Source: an uncultured Nonlabens sp. (lineage in GTDB: Bacteria > Bacteroidota > Bacteroidia > Flavobacteriales > Flavobacteriaceae). Taken from it: 64,000 nucleotides of DNA. How positions within the stretch are numbered: position 1 is the first letter of the stretch; each line of letters opens with the position of its first letter. This document shows, piece by piece, positions 1 to 7,855 of this stretch. Where the stretch lies: NCBI RefSeq assembly GCF_947495285.1, contig NZ_CANLXZ010000014.1, positions 25,399 through 89,398 on the forward strand, in the 5' to 3' direction. The notes under the pieces are model-generated. The model was given only the letters and a program-made list of their open reading frames with translations, had not been told where the DNA came from and made no database searches. The position numbers and the translations under genes are program-made.

Positions 1-1
1 A

Positions 2-220
2 GCAGAACTAGACGCTAGTGATGGCAAGCATTTTAGAGACACCTGTTCTAGATTCATTCACATAGCAGGCACGCTAGACGAATATTCTAATGAAGAAATA
101 ATAGAAAGGGAAAGTAAAAAGATAGAACTCCTCTTTGGTACAAAATGTGAGTTATACCAACCAGAAATTAAACATGTGGTACACGTACCACTTATTTTAG
201 AAATTGCTAAAAGCCTATAG
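2..220 (+). CDS. 3' end of an unidentified gene (partial)
   Basis: An open frame enters from the left edge and gives 72 residues ending ...LILEIAKSL before a TAG, two bases ahead of the rdgB start. It is rich in charged residues and has no membrane segment or signal peptide. The tight spacing to rdgB suggests one operon. The antisense frame over the same DNA is judged a shadow, because this frame is open to the edge and abuts the next gene on the same strand. I do not recognise the family from this fragment. Confidence 0.6.
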   Translation, partial: AELDASDGKHFRDTCSRFIHIAGTLDEYSNEEIIERESKKIELLFGTKCELYQPEIKHVVHVPLILEIAKSL

Positions 221-222
221 TC

Positions 223-801
223 ATGGAAATTATCTTTGCTACACATAATCAGAATAAATTAAAAGAAGTACAAGTGTTAATGCCTTCTTATATCAAACTT
301 ATAAGCTTAGAAGATCTAGGTTTTGATGAAGACATACCAGAAACATCTGGTACAATTGCTGGTAACGCCATTCAAAAGGTGGAGTATTTAAAGAACAGAT
401 TTCAACAACCCATTTTTGCAGACGACACTGGACTGCTAGTTAAAGCGCTAGATGGAGAACCTGGAGTGTACAGCGCTAGATATGCAGGTGAACAAAAAAG
501 CAGCGAAGACAACATGGATTTATTGCTTAAAAAGTTAACAAACAATAACAATAGATCGGCACGCTTTGTCACTGCTATTGCCTTAGATTTGAATAATAAT
601 CAAACTCTCTTTGAAGGGGTTTGTGAAGGCTCTATTTTATTAGAGAGAAGTGGTTCAAAAGGTTTTGGCTACGACCCTATTTTCCAGCCAGACGGTTATG
701 AAAAATCCTTTGCAGAAATGACTCTGACAGAAAAAGGCGCTATAAGTCATAGAGCAAAGGCTCTTAGAAAGCTCATAGACTACTTAAAAGAAGTTAATTA
801 A
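223..801 (+). CDS. rdgB: XTP/dITP diphosphatase (RdgB/HAM1 family)
   Basis: This enzyme hydrolyses non-canonical purine nucleoside triphosphates (XTP, dITP, ITP) to the monophosphate and pyrophosphate, so they do not enter DNA or RNA. The 192 residues match the usual length. Family motifs are in order: N-terminal FATHNQNKLKE nucleotide-binding signature, FADDTGL with the acidic catalytic residues near residue 67, GVYSARYAGE, GSKGFGYDPIF and the C-terminal SHRAKALRKL. The ATG lies two bases after the stop of the upstream partial gene, so the two are probably cotranscribed. The protein is cytosolic and the assignment is secure. Confidence 0.96.
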   Translation: MEIIFATHNQNKLKEVQVLMPSYIKLISLEDLGFDEDIPETSGTIAGNAIQKVEYLKNRFQQPIFADDTGLLVKALDGEPGVYSARYAGEQKSSEDNMDLLLKKLTNNNNRSARFVTAIALDLNNNQTLFEGVCEGSILLERSGSKGFGYDPIFQPDGYEKSFAEMTLTEKGAISHRAKALRKLIDYLKEVN

Positions 802-862
802 ATTATAAATCCACTTTAAATAAGCACATTAACTTAATTTAGCCCAGCTTAGGTCATAACAT

Positions 863-1681
863 ATGAAATTACAACACTACATCCTACTCTTCTGTTTTAC
901 TTTAAGTATTTCACTTAGTACTGCTCAAGAAGAAAAATCAGAAAGCAAAACTACTTCTCCCATATCTGGCATGGTAAAGGGAAAGGTTCTTAACGCAAGA
1001 GATAATACCGTTCTTGAGAACGTTAATATCGTTAACTTAAATCAGATAAAAGGTACGATCACAACTAAGGAAGGACTGTTTAAAGTAGCTGCCCAGGTAA
1101 ATGATACCTTATATTTTTCTTATTTAGGTTTTGAAACCATTAATGTACGCGTTACAGAGGACTGGTTAAAATATGGAGATGTTACTATTTCCATGACAGA
1201 AAAAGGTATCGCACTAGAAGAGGTAACCGTTACAGAGACTTCTCTTACTGGTTTCTTAGAAATAGACGCAAAGCGTGCTCCTATTTATGCTACTAGAAGA
1301 TATAAGATAAATGGTCTCCCTAAAGGATATGAAGCTGGTGACAGTGAGCCTGGCGCTATAACAAATGTTCTAGAAAGTGTATTTAACCCAGCAGACTTCT
1401 TGTACAACACCTTTGGTAAAAAAGGAAAATCTATGCGTAAGCTAAGACAGGTAAAACAACAAGACGAGATTAGAAACTTACTACAAAGTAAATACGACAG
1501 AGAGACTCTGATGAACTTACTTCAACTAGATAAAGTTGACATAGATGGAATCCTAAGAAATTGTCAATATTCTAAGCAGTTTATTGAAACTGCAAATGAT
1601 CTTCAAATACTAGATGCTATCAGCGAGTGTTATGAAGAATATAAGATATTGAAAACCTCTAAAGACAAAAATAAAAAATAA
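863..1681 (+). CDS. secreted protein with carboxypeptidase-like regulatory domain
   Basis: The 272-residue protein starts with a clear signal peptide (hydrophobic segment to about residue 21, ending STAQE). It is followed by one CarboxypepD_reg-like beta-sandwich around residues 35-125, with GKVLNARDNTVLENVNI and FSYLGFETINV. This is the same plug-type domain found at the start of SusC/TonB receptors, but no receptor barrel follows. The C-terminal half is charged and unrecognised. It is probably periplasmic or outer-membrane associated. It sits just upstream of the M28 peptidase lipoprotein (14 bases), so the two may form one unit. The substrate is unknown. Confidence 0.8.
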   Translation: MKLQHYILLFCFTLSISLSTAQEEKSESKTTSPISGMVKGKVLNARDNTVLENVNIVNLNQIKGTITTKEGLFKVAAQVNDTLYFSYLGFETINVRVTEDWLKYGDVTISMTEKGIALEEVTVTETSLTGFLEIDAKRAPIYATRRYKINGLPKGYEAGDSEPGAITNVLESVFNPADFLYNTFGKKGKSMRKLRQVKQQDEIRNLLQSKYDRETLMNLLQLDKVDIDGILRNCQYSKQFIETANDLQILDAISECYEEYKILKTSKDKNKK

Positions 1682-1695
1682 CCAAAATCAAACTT

Positions 1696-2760
1696 GTGAA
1701 TTACAAACACCTATTATCTTATACTCTTGCAGCTACCCTTTTAACAAGCTGTATTAACATGAAAGGAAAAGACGGCGAACCTGGAAAAGACGGTGCTGCT
1801 GCTATGTCTGGAAAAACCGTTAAAGATTACTCGCATGTAGACGTCATGTCATATGCAAACACGATTACCGAAGAGGAGTTAAAGGAACAACTCTATTTTT
1901 ATGCAAGTGATGAAATGGAAGGCCGCGCTACTGGTAGTCCAGGTCAGAAAAGAGCTGTAAACTACCTAAGAGAGCAGTACAAAAAAATGGGCGTTGCTGG
2001 TGGTGGAGAGAATGGAGATTATTTTCAAATCGTACCTGGAAAAGCATTTGGTAAACCAGAGCTTTCTTCAGAAAATGTGCTAGCTTTTATAGAAGGAACT
2101 GAATTTCCTGATGAGATCCTTGTCATCTCTGCTCACCTAGATCATATAGGTATGGAGGATGGAAAAGTTTTTAATGGCGCTGATGATGATGGTAGTGGAA
2201 CCATAGCATTATTAGAAATAGCCGAAGCTTTTAAACAAGCTGCAAATGATGGTTATGGTCCTAAAAGATCGATTCTTTTTCTTCATGTAACTGGAGAAGA
2301 AATAGGTCTTAAAGGAAGTAAGTATTATGCAAATAACCCTATTTACCCTATGGAAAACACCATTGCAGATCTTAATATAGATATGATAGGTAGAATAGAT
2401 CCTGCTCAAAAGGCTAGTCCTGATTATGTTTACTTAATAGGTAGTGACATGCTCTCTCAAGACCTACACGATATCTCTGAGGCAGCAAACAAGAAATCTG
2501 TTAATATAAGACTAGATTACACGTATAATGGTAAAAACGACCCTAATCGTTTTTACTACCGTAGTGATCATTACAATTTTGCAAAGAATGATGTTCCTGT
2601 AATTTTCTATTTTAACGGTACTCATGAAGATTATCACAAAGCAACTGATACTCCTGATAAAATTGAATACAAATTATATCAAAGAAGAACTCAATTGATA
2701 TTTGCAACCGCATGGGATGTGGCAAATGCAGATAAAAGACCTGCACTTACAGATAAATAA
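1696..2760 (+). CDS. M28 family zinc aminopeptidase, lipoprotein
   Basis: This is a 354-residue exported metallopeptidase starting at GTG. The N-terminus is a lipoprotein signal with lipobox LLTSC (Cys near residue 19), so it is likely membrane anchored. The M28 zinc-site motifs are all visible: SAHLDHIG, NGADDDGSGTIALLE, the catalytic pair in TGEEIGLKGSKYY, DMIGRID, and the late histidine in FNGTHEDYHKATDTPDKIEY. Next to the lipidated Cys is a short collagen-like Gly-X-Y stretch (GKDGEPGKDGA), which would act as a flexible tether. It likely trims amino acids from periplasmic or extracellular peptides. A hairpin terminator follows the gene. Confidence 0.92.
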   Translation: MNYKHLLSYTLAATLLTSCINMKGKDGEPGKDGAAAMSGKTVKDYSHVDVMSYANTITEEELKEQLYFYASDEMEGRATGSPGQKRAVNYLREQYKKMGVAGGGENGDYFQIVPGKAFGKPELSSENVLAFIEGTEFPDEILVISAHLDHIGMEDGKVFNGADDDGSGTIALLEIAEAFKQAANDGYGPKRSILFLHVTGEEIGLKGSKYYANNPIYPMENTIADLNIDMIGRIDPAQKASPDYVYLIGSDMLSQDLHDISEAANKKSVNIRLDYTYNGKNDPNRFYYRSDHYNFAKNDVPVIFYFNGTHEDYHKATDTPDKIEYKLYQRRTQLIFATAWDVANADKRPALTDK

Positions 2761-2785
2761 GAAGTATTATAGTTGATACAACACA

Positions 2786-2814
2786 AAGCGTTAACTTTTA
2801 GGTTAGCGCTTTTT
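2786..2814 (+). terminator. probable intrinsic terminator after the M28 peptidase gene
   Basis: AAGCGTTAAC, a short TTTTA loop and GTTAGCGCTT form a stem with one G-U pair, followed by TTTT. It lies 25 bases after the peptidase stop and before the next gene. Confidence 0.6.
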
Positions 2815-2825
2815 CATTTTAAATC

Positions 2826-3173
2826 ATGTTATACTGGATACACAAAATAGTTACATTTATCGCAGGCTTATTCTTGATGATCTGCGCTCTTTATACCGCT
2901 GTTTTATTTATCGGCTTCTTAAAAGGATTACCCAAAACAGAAGTAACGATCCATTTCACATATAGAAGTTCTATTAGCTTTATCGTGGGATTACTCTTAT
3001 TCTGGAATCCTAAATCGATTATAGATCACCCTGAAGTAGATTTACTCCAACTACGTACGTTCAAACAACAAAAAGAAGTGATCTCTAAAAGAAATAAAAG
3101 TCCATTTCTTAAATGTCTTATGACACTTCTATTAATTTTAAATTTATTTTTCTGGATGATATATGTGGCATAA
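2826..3173 (+). CDS. small membrane protein of unknown function
   Basis: This 115-residue protein has three hydrophobic stretches: about residues 5-30 (IVTFIAGLFLMICALYTAV), a shorter one around 45-60, and the C-terminal 95-114 (LMTLLLILNLFFWMIYV). The loops between are basic. I recognise no domain and know no function. It is isolated between a terminator upstream and a convergent helicase gene downstream, so it probably has its own transcript. Confidence 0.6.
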   Translation: MLYWIHKIVTFIAGLFLMICALYTAVLFIGFLKGLPKTEVTIHFTYRSSISFIVGLLLFWNPKSIIDHPEVDLLQLRTFKQQKEVISKRNKSPFLKCLMTLLLILNLFFWMIYVA

Positions 3174-3176
3174 AAA

Positions 3177-3202
3177 AAGGCACGATTTACATCGCACCTT
3201 TT
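3177..3202. terminator. hairpin between convergent genes
   Basis: AAGG-CA-CGAT, loop TTAC, and ATCG-CA-CCTT pair with a two-base internal mismatch, flanked by an A run on the left and T bases on the right. This is the layout of a weak bidirectional terminator between the small membrane protein and the helicase. Confidence 0.45.
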
Positions 3203-3216
3203 ATTGATATGTGTTC

Positions 3217-3232
3217 CGCTTTCGCGAAAGCG
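3217..3232. repeat. iterated palindrome CGCTTTCGCGAAAGCG, copy 1
   Basis: This is a perfect 16-bp palindrome in the convergent intergenic gap, embedded in GTTC-CGC...GCG. The same 14-bp core recurs throughout the window. It has no T run, so it is not a typical terminator. Confidence 0.9.
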
Positions 3233-3247
3233 ATATAATAAATACTA

Positions 3248-4777
3248 TTATTCTGAATCTGATTCTGCTGCGGCCTCGATCCCTGCAAATTCTTGCTGTA
3301 TAGACATCCTAAGACGACGGTAATAATCTTCTTCTAACCAATCCTTATAGTTGTTAGTATTATTGATAATACAGTATGCATAACGTCTAATACGATCTTT
3401 AATATCTTCTTTCAGTAATTTTGCTAAAATACGAGCGTCAAAAACGTCTTCACTATTCTCTACACACCACTGCACGTGTTGTGCGATAGACTCGTCGAGT
3501 ACATCTTTAGACTTGCGGTTTTCTTTGGTAATACGTTTATAGGCTCCTTTTATATCAAAGGTAAACTCTGTAGTATTAGGAAATTCTGCTTTTGTAGAAT
3601 CTGGTAAGGTATAAACAAAGTTGCGTTCTATCTCTTCGTCAGACACAATGTTCTCCACATAGAAATCTGGAGACCTAAACACTTGCTGCCAGTCTACAGG
3701 TTCATTCCATAAACCAAAACGAGCAACATTGTTTCCTAAATCAATTATTTGGAATTCTTTTTTATCCTTAAGAACACGAGAACCACGACCTATCATTTGA
3801 TAATAAAGAGTCAGTGACTTTGTCGCTCTATTTAAAACGATACACTCTACACTAGGCTCATCAAAACCTGTAGTTAAAATACTTACTGAGGTTAAAACGG
3901 CGTCTGGTTTTTCTTTAAACCATCTTAGAATCTCTTTACGCTCTTCCTTAGTATTAGTATTATCCAGGTGTCTTATTTCTATTCCCGCACGTCTGAAGGT
4001 GTCCTCTACCTCGATACTGGTTCTAATACCATTATTAAAGATAAGCGTCTTTTTACCTTTTGCTACTTCATTATACGACTGGATCAGTTTATCCTGCATG
4101 GTAGTTGCCGTATAAAGTTTCTCACTTGATTTTACCGTATAATCACCATTCATACCTATAGTTAGACCACTTAGACCTACGTCATAAGTATGGGTTACTG
4201 CTTGTGCAAGAAATCCTTTTTCTACTAGTGATGTAATGCTATTACCTACTATAAGCTCTCTATAGTTATCCTTCATAGGCAACTTAAAGTTAGAACTTAA
4301 AGGCGTCGCTGTTACACCTAGCATAAAACAATGGTCAAAGTACTTAAATAGTTTTCTAAAACTATTATAATGCGCCTCATCAATAATTACCAGGCCTATA
4401 TCATCTAGTTCTAGTTTATCATCCTGAATACGGTTATTCAAGGTCTCTACCATAGCAACAAAACATTCATAATCCTTCTGATCATCTAGTTCTTTTACCT
4501 TAGAATTTATCACTTTGTTCTTTACACCAAAACCATTAAGCATTTTTGACGTTTGCTTACACAACTCGATACGGTGTGTAAGAATAACAACTTTCTTACC
4601 TTTTTCTCTTATATACCTGCGTACAATTTCAGAAAAGACTACTGTCTTCCCTCCACCTGTAGGTAACTGATATAAAAGGTTATAATCGTCTTTTTGATTA
4701 TTTATACGATCAAATATCGCTCCCAGATCGCGTTCTTGATAATCGTATAGAGATTTAATCTTACTTTCTTTTTTCAT
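3248..4777 (-). CDS. superfamily II DEAD/DEAH-box helicase (RadD/YejH-like)
   Basis: This is a nucleic-acid-dependent ATPase and helicase. Walker A is LPTGGGKT near residue 40, followed by the DEAH box (IIDEAH), GVTATP (motif III region), TTGFDEPSVECIVLNRATKS and the motif VI arginines in QMIGRGSR. Helicase core and C-terminal domains fill about residues 10-370, followed by a roughly 140-residue charged tail with an acidic end. The organisation matches RadD (E. coli YejH), a repair-associated helicase, better than a restriction subunit, because no methylase or specificity gene lies nearby. The longer reading frame to 4813 overlaps a -7 box at 4811-4818, so a start at 4777 (MKKES) or 4783/4798 is preferred. 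Confidence 0.85.
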   Translation of the reverse strand: MKKESKIKSLYDYQERDLGAIFDRINNQKDDYNLLYQLPTGGGKTVVFSEIVRRYIREKGKKVVILTHRIELCKQTSKMLNGFGVKNKVINSKVKELDDQKDYECFVAMVETLNNRIQDDKLELDDIGLVIIDEAHYNSFRKLFKYFDHCFMLGVTATPLSSNFKLPMKDNYRELIVGNSITSLVEKGFLAQAVTHTYDVGLSGLTIGMNGDYTVKSSEKLYTATTMQDKLIQSYNEVAKGKKTLIFNNGIRTSIEVEDTFRRAGIEIRHLDNTNTKEERKEILRWFKEKPDAVLTSVSILTTGFDEPSVECIVLNRATKSLTLYYQMIGRGSRVLKDKKEFQIIDLGNNVARFGLWNEPVDWQQVFRSPDFYVENIVSDEEIERNFVYTLPDSTKAEFPNTTEFTFDIKGAYKRITKENRKSKDVLDESIAQHVQWCVENSEDVFDARILAKLLKEDIKDRIRRYAYCIINNTNNYKDWLEEDYYRRLRMSIQQEFAGIEAAAESDSE

Positions 4778-4810
4778 CGTCATTACTCTGGATTTCATTT
4801 TTAAGATTTG

Positions 4811-4818
4811 CAAAAATA
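4811..4818 (-). promoter_or_regulatory. -7 promoter box for the helicase gene
   Basis: On the minus strand this reads TATTTTTG, matching the Bacteroidota -7 consensus TAnnTTTG. It excludes the most upstream possible start of the helicase. No clear -33 box was seen. Confidence 0.45.
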
Positions 4819-4891
4819 CTGCTTTTTTAAGGTTATTGTCCTTTGTTTGCTGTTAAGAATCTTAGATAATTTTAATTGATAAGATTTTAAC

Positions 4892-4921
4892 TTGATAAAA
4901 TAGCTTTTAGTAGTAATTTTG
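4892..4921 (+). promoter_or_regulatory. promoter for the VTT-domain gene
   Basis: TTG at 4892-4894, 19 bases, then TAATTTTG at 4914-4921. This fits the Bacteroidota pattern of a -33 TTG and a -7 TAnnTTTG. The GTG start follows 25 bases later. Confidence 0.55.
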
Positions 4922-4945
4922 TCTTCCAAAAAAAAATTCGGATAA

Positions 4946-5569
4946 GTGGAACACTCAACGACTAAGAAAAAAACATGGTTTCAACCAGATCGCGCTCATA
5001 AATACTATAAGCTTACTGGCTTTTATAAGTTTGTGGTCGATAGTATCAAGAAGTCTATGCCTCCAGTTTTAGTGGTGGTTGCGATTCTAGCCGTTGTTCA
5101 TTTTACTGTAGATGGCGGTTTAATGAGTTTATTAGAGCTGGCTGTAGAAATGTTACCTGATTATGGTGTTTTAAGTTTTTTCTATATATCAGAAACTGTT
5201 CTAGGATTAATCCCACCAGAATTATTTATAGCATGGGCTGGCGAGACGGATACTCCAGCACTTAATTTATTTCTTATCGCATTATTTTCTTATTTAGGTG
5301 GTTTTACGTCCTACTGGATAGGAAGAAGAGCTTTAAAAATACCTAGTTTACATAATTACCTAGAAGTTAAAATGGCAAAGCAACTTGTTATGGCTAGAAA
5401 ATGGGGTGGAGTGCTTATAGCAGTAGGTGCTTTATTACCGCTTCCTTTTTCTATGGCTAGTCTAGTTGCTGGTATGTTGCGCTATCCTGTTAGAAAATGG
5501 GCCCTTGTAGGTGTGCTGCGTTTTATACGTTTTGCTCTTTATGGTGCGGCGATATTTTCTTTGGTTTAG
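4946..5569 (+). CDS. VTT/SNARE-associated (DedA-like, YqaA-type) membrane protein
   Basis: This 207-residue integral membrane protein starts at GTG. It has a basic N-terminal cytosolic segment and then hydrophobic helices at about 40-62, 80-100, 108-130, 150-172 and 185-205. The region GVLIAVGALLPLPFSMASLVAG, with glycine and proline in a membrane segment, resembles the conserved core of VTT-domain proteins. Family members act in membrane lipid homeostasis and are proposed lipid scramblases. The gene is monocistronic, with a good promoter at 4892-4921. The family call rests on pattern only, with no direct functional evidence. Confidence 0.65.
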   Translation: MEHSTTKKKTWFQPDRAHKYYKLTGFYKFVVDSIKKSMPPVLVVVAILAVVHFTVDGGLMSLLELAVEMLPDYGVLSFFYISETVLGLIPPELFIAWAGETDTPALNLFLIALFSYLGGFTSYWIGRRALKIPSLHNYLEVKMAKQLVMARKWGGVLIAVGALLPLPFSMASLVAGMLRYPVRKWALVGVLRFIRFALYGAAIFSLV

Positions 5570-5586
5570 GGTTAGATTATAGTTTT

Positions 5587-5600
5587 GCACTCGCGACAGC
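5587..5600. repeat. possible decayed copy of the iterated palindrome
   Basis: GCACTCGCGACAGC differs from GCTTTCGCGAAAGC at three of 14 positions and is followed by GGGA. It lies in the intergenic gap before the serine hydrolase. It may be a worn copy or chance. Confidence 0.35.
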
Positions 5601-5690
5601 GGGATAAAAATATTTTAAATCGTTCCTTAAAAGATGTTCTTTTAAATCATAAATCAATTAAGTTTAGAGCTTAATTTAAAGTTTGATTAA

Positions 5691-6788
5691 ATGAATAAAT
5701 ATCTATGTGCCGTCATTTTAATATTAATTTTAAGCTGTAAATCAAAAAAAATAAACTCTACAACATCACAAGACCTAATTATTCCAACCGTTCTTGATAA
5801 ATACCAGGACTCTCTTAAAGAAAAGCGCTTTGGGATAGCGGCATTAGTAAAGCACAATAATATGACCGAGACCTATGCGATAGGTATTGCTGGAGATTCT
5901 ACTCTAATGACTCCTGATAAGGTTTTTAATATAGGAAGTATGAGTAAATTATTCACGGCTGTATTAATAATGCAAGAAATCGAGAGAAATAATATTTCTT
6001 TATCAGATTCTTTATTTCATTTTTTCCCTCCATCATTAGTAAAAAATGAAAATGTAGACCTTAACATAAACATAGAACAATTACTTAGACATGAAAGCGG
6101 TTTAGGCGAGGTTTTAATAGACACATTAGCAAATGAATCATTACTCAATCCCTATTTTGAGTACAATAATAACAACCTCTTTGATAAAATACCTCAACCC
6201 ATATTTGAACCTGGTAAAAAGTACCATTACACTAACACAAATTTTATTCTATTAGGCTATATATTAGAGGCTACTACAAATAAGAGTTATCACACACTTT
6301 TAAAAGAGCGTATTTTCAATCCATCAAATATGGTGCAAAGTTATCCTTATTATTCACCTGCTATTACTAATGCTGCTCACCCTATGTTTGACGGTGTAGA
6401 TTACACTGATCAGATAAATTATAAGTACTATCAGTATTACTGTTACGCTGCTGGCGGCATTGCGTCCACATTAATAGATTTACAAAAATTCTTTGTGCAT
6501 TTATTTGAAAAAAAGACATTTTTAAAACAAGAATACGTCGACCTAATGGTAGATACTAACTCTGAATATGGATTAGGAATTCAAATTACTAAAAGTACTA
6601 AACATAATTATAAGTACTATGGGCATGCTGGTGATAATTTCTCGTTTGCTCTGCAAGATTTTTATGACCCAAACAATGGAGATATGGTTATTGTTTTTTC
6701 AAATCAATTTGTAGATCCTTATACATTTCAGGTCGCTAACGATTTAATAAAGGTACTACTTAAAAACAAAAACATGAGTAATCAATAA
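5691..6788 (+). CDS. serine hydrolase, class C beta-lactamase/PBP4-like family, lipoprotein
   Basis: The 365-residue protein carries a lipoprotein signal (ILSCKSKK, Cys near residue 16) and the fold signatures of serine beta-lactamase-like enzymes. These are the nucleophile motif SMSK (SxxK) near residue 85, YTN (YxN) near residue 180, and HAG (HxG, replacing KTG) near residue 317. The family includes D,D-peptidases, esterases and peptide hydrolases, and the sequence alone does not choose among them. It is likely tethered in the periplasm. The gene stands alone and converges on the OmpA-family gene, with a hairpin terminator between them. Confidence 0.87.
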   Translation: MNKYLCAVILILILSCKSKKINSTTSQDLIIPTVLDKYQDSLKEKRFGIAALVKHNNMTETYAIGIAGDSTLMTPDKVFNIGSMSKLFTAVLIMQEIERNNISLSDSLFHFFPPSLVKNENVDLNINIEQLLRHESGLGEVLIDTLANESLLNPYFEYNNNNLFDKIPQPIFEPGKKYHYTNTNFILLGYILEATTNKSYHTLLKERIFNPSNMVQSYPYYSPAITNAAHPMFDGVDYTDQINYKYYQYYCYAAGGIASTLIDLQKFFVHLFEKKTFLKQEYVDLMVDTNSEYGLGIQITKSTKHNYKYYGHAGDNFSFALQDFYDPNNGDMVIVFSNQFVDPYTFQVANDLIKVLLKNKNMSNQ

Positions 6789-6825
6789 GTAAAAAAGACT
6801 ACTCACCATGAAATATTTAATAAAA

Positions 6826-6851
6826 AAAACACCTACTTACGTAGGTGTTTT
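6826..6851. terminator. bidirectional intrinsic terminator
   Basis: AAAACACCTAC, loop TTAC, GTAGGTGTTTT is a perfect 11-bp stem with A bases to the left and T bases to the right. It ends both the serine hydrolase (+) and the OmpA-family gene (-). Confidence 0.85.
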
Positions 6852-6878
6852 ATATTAATCTCACAGATTAAGAACTAG

Positions 6879-7769
6879 TTAGTTCTTAATCTCCATTTCA
6901 GTTTCTTTCTTAGCATTTTCTTTTGCTTCTTCCATTCCTTTTTCTACCATATCAAAAAATTGGTCTAACTTAGGAAGTACAACGATTCTAGTACGTCTAT
7001 TTTTAGAACGTCCCTCTGCAGTCTCATTAGTTGCTACTGGCACATAATAAGATCTACCTGCTGCAGTCATGCGCTCTGGCGCTACACTAAATTCTTCTTG
7101 TAAGACTCTAGTTACTGCAGTTGCTCTAGCTGTACTTAACGCCCAGTTATCAGCAAACTTTGCAGATGATATGGCCTGATTATCTGTGTGACCTTCTACC
7201 ATGATGTCTATTTCTGGCTTATCGTTAACTACTTTTGCAACTTTACCTAAAACCACTTTTGCATTGTTATTAATTCTATCACTACCGCTAGAGAACAATA
7301 ATTTATCAGAAATAGATATGTAAACCACACCTTTTTCTACGTTTACATTAATATCCTCATCCTGTAAATTACCTAGAGAGCTTTTTAAACTAGTAACCAG
7401 TGCTAGTGTCACACTGTCTTTCTTTGTGATTGCATCGTTTAAAGATTTGATTTGTAGATCTTTTTCTTTGATACTTTCTAAGGAGCGTTCTAAATTACGG
7501 CTACCTTGTGCAGATAATGTTACTAACTCACCTTGATTATTTAATAGTGCGCTGTTAGAATTCTTTAAAGTAGCTATCTGGTCTTTAAGCACTTCTAATC
7601 TAGCTTGTGATGCTTTTTCATCAGAAATACACGCATTTAACTTAACTGTAGCAGTATCTAAAAGTTCTTTAGTTTCTTGCTGTTTTGCGAGTGCTGCTTC
7701 CAGATCTTTTTTAGATGCGCATGACACTAAAAGTCCACCTGCTAGCAACATTAAGAATATTTTCTTCAT
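6879..7769 (-). CDS. OmpA/MotB-family peptidoglycan-binding lipoprotein
   Basis: This is a 296-residue envelope protein: lipoprotein signal with lipobox LVSCAS, a coiled-coil-prone stretch (about residues 25-125, with repeated heptad-like Leu/Lys/Glu), then a C-terminal OmpA-like domain (about 150-275). That domain has LLFSSGSDRIN, EGHTDNQA and the arginine cluster GRSKNRRTRIVV that contact peptidoglycan. The tail is Lys/Glu-rich. The start at 7769 (MKKIFLMLLAGG) is chosen because it begins a proper lipoprotein signal and lies 36 bases downstream of a -7 box at 7805-7812. It probably anchors the outer membrane to the cell wall. Confidence 0.9.
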   Translation of the reverse strand: MKKIFLMLLAGGLLVSCASKKDLEAALAKQQETKELLDTATVKLNACISDEKASQARLEVLKDQIATLKNSNSALLNNQGELVTLSAQGSRNLERSLESIKEKDLQIKSLNDAITKKDSVTLALVTSLKSSLGNLQDEDINVNVEKGVVYISISDKLLFSSGSDRINNNAKVVLGKVAKVVNDKPEIDIMVEGHTDNQAISSAKFADNWALSTARATAVTRVLQEEFSVAPERMTAAGRSYYVPVATNETAEGRSKNRRTRIVVLPKLDQFFDMVEKGMEEAKENAKKETEMEIKN

Positions 7770-7804
7770 TTTAAAAGTAAGATTGAAATTGTTTATTAGA
7801 GATT

Positions 7805-7812
7805 CAAAACTA
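7805..7812 (-). promoter_or_regulatory. -7 promoter box for the OmpA-family lipoprotein
   Basis: The minus strand reads TAGTTTTG (TAnnTTTG), 36 bases before the preferred ATG. It lies inside the longer reading frame and so argues against the upstream start. Confidence 0.45.
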
Positions 7813-7855
7813 ATGATAATCAACGGTTGTACATGATCATTAACAATGATTTAAG

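Noticed and set aside
58..246. Minus-strand 62-codon frame at the left edge
   Set aside because: The plus-strand frame is open from the edge to base 220 and abuts rdgB; the minus frame also overlaps the rdgB start.
3217..3232. Palindrome copies as ordinary rho-independent terminators
   Set aside because: They have no T run, occur inside genes, and true hairpin terminators with T tails exist separately nearby.
3248..4777. Helicase as the R subunit of a restriction system together with the HsdR_N protein at 8863
   Set aside because: They are over 4 kb apart, on separate transcripts, and no methylase or specificity subunit is present; RadD-like architecture fits better.
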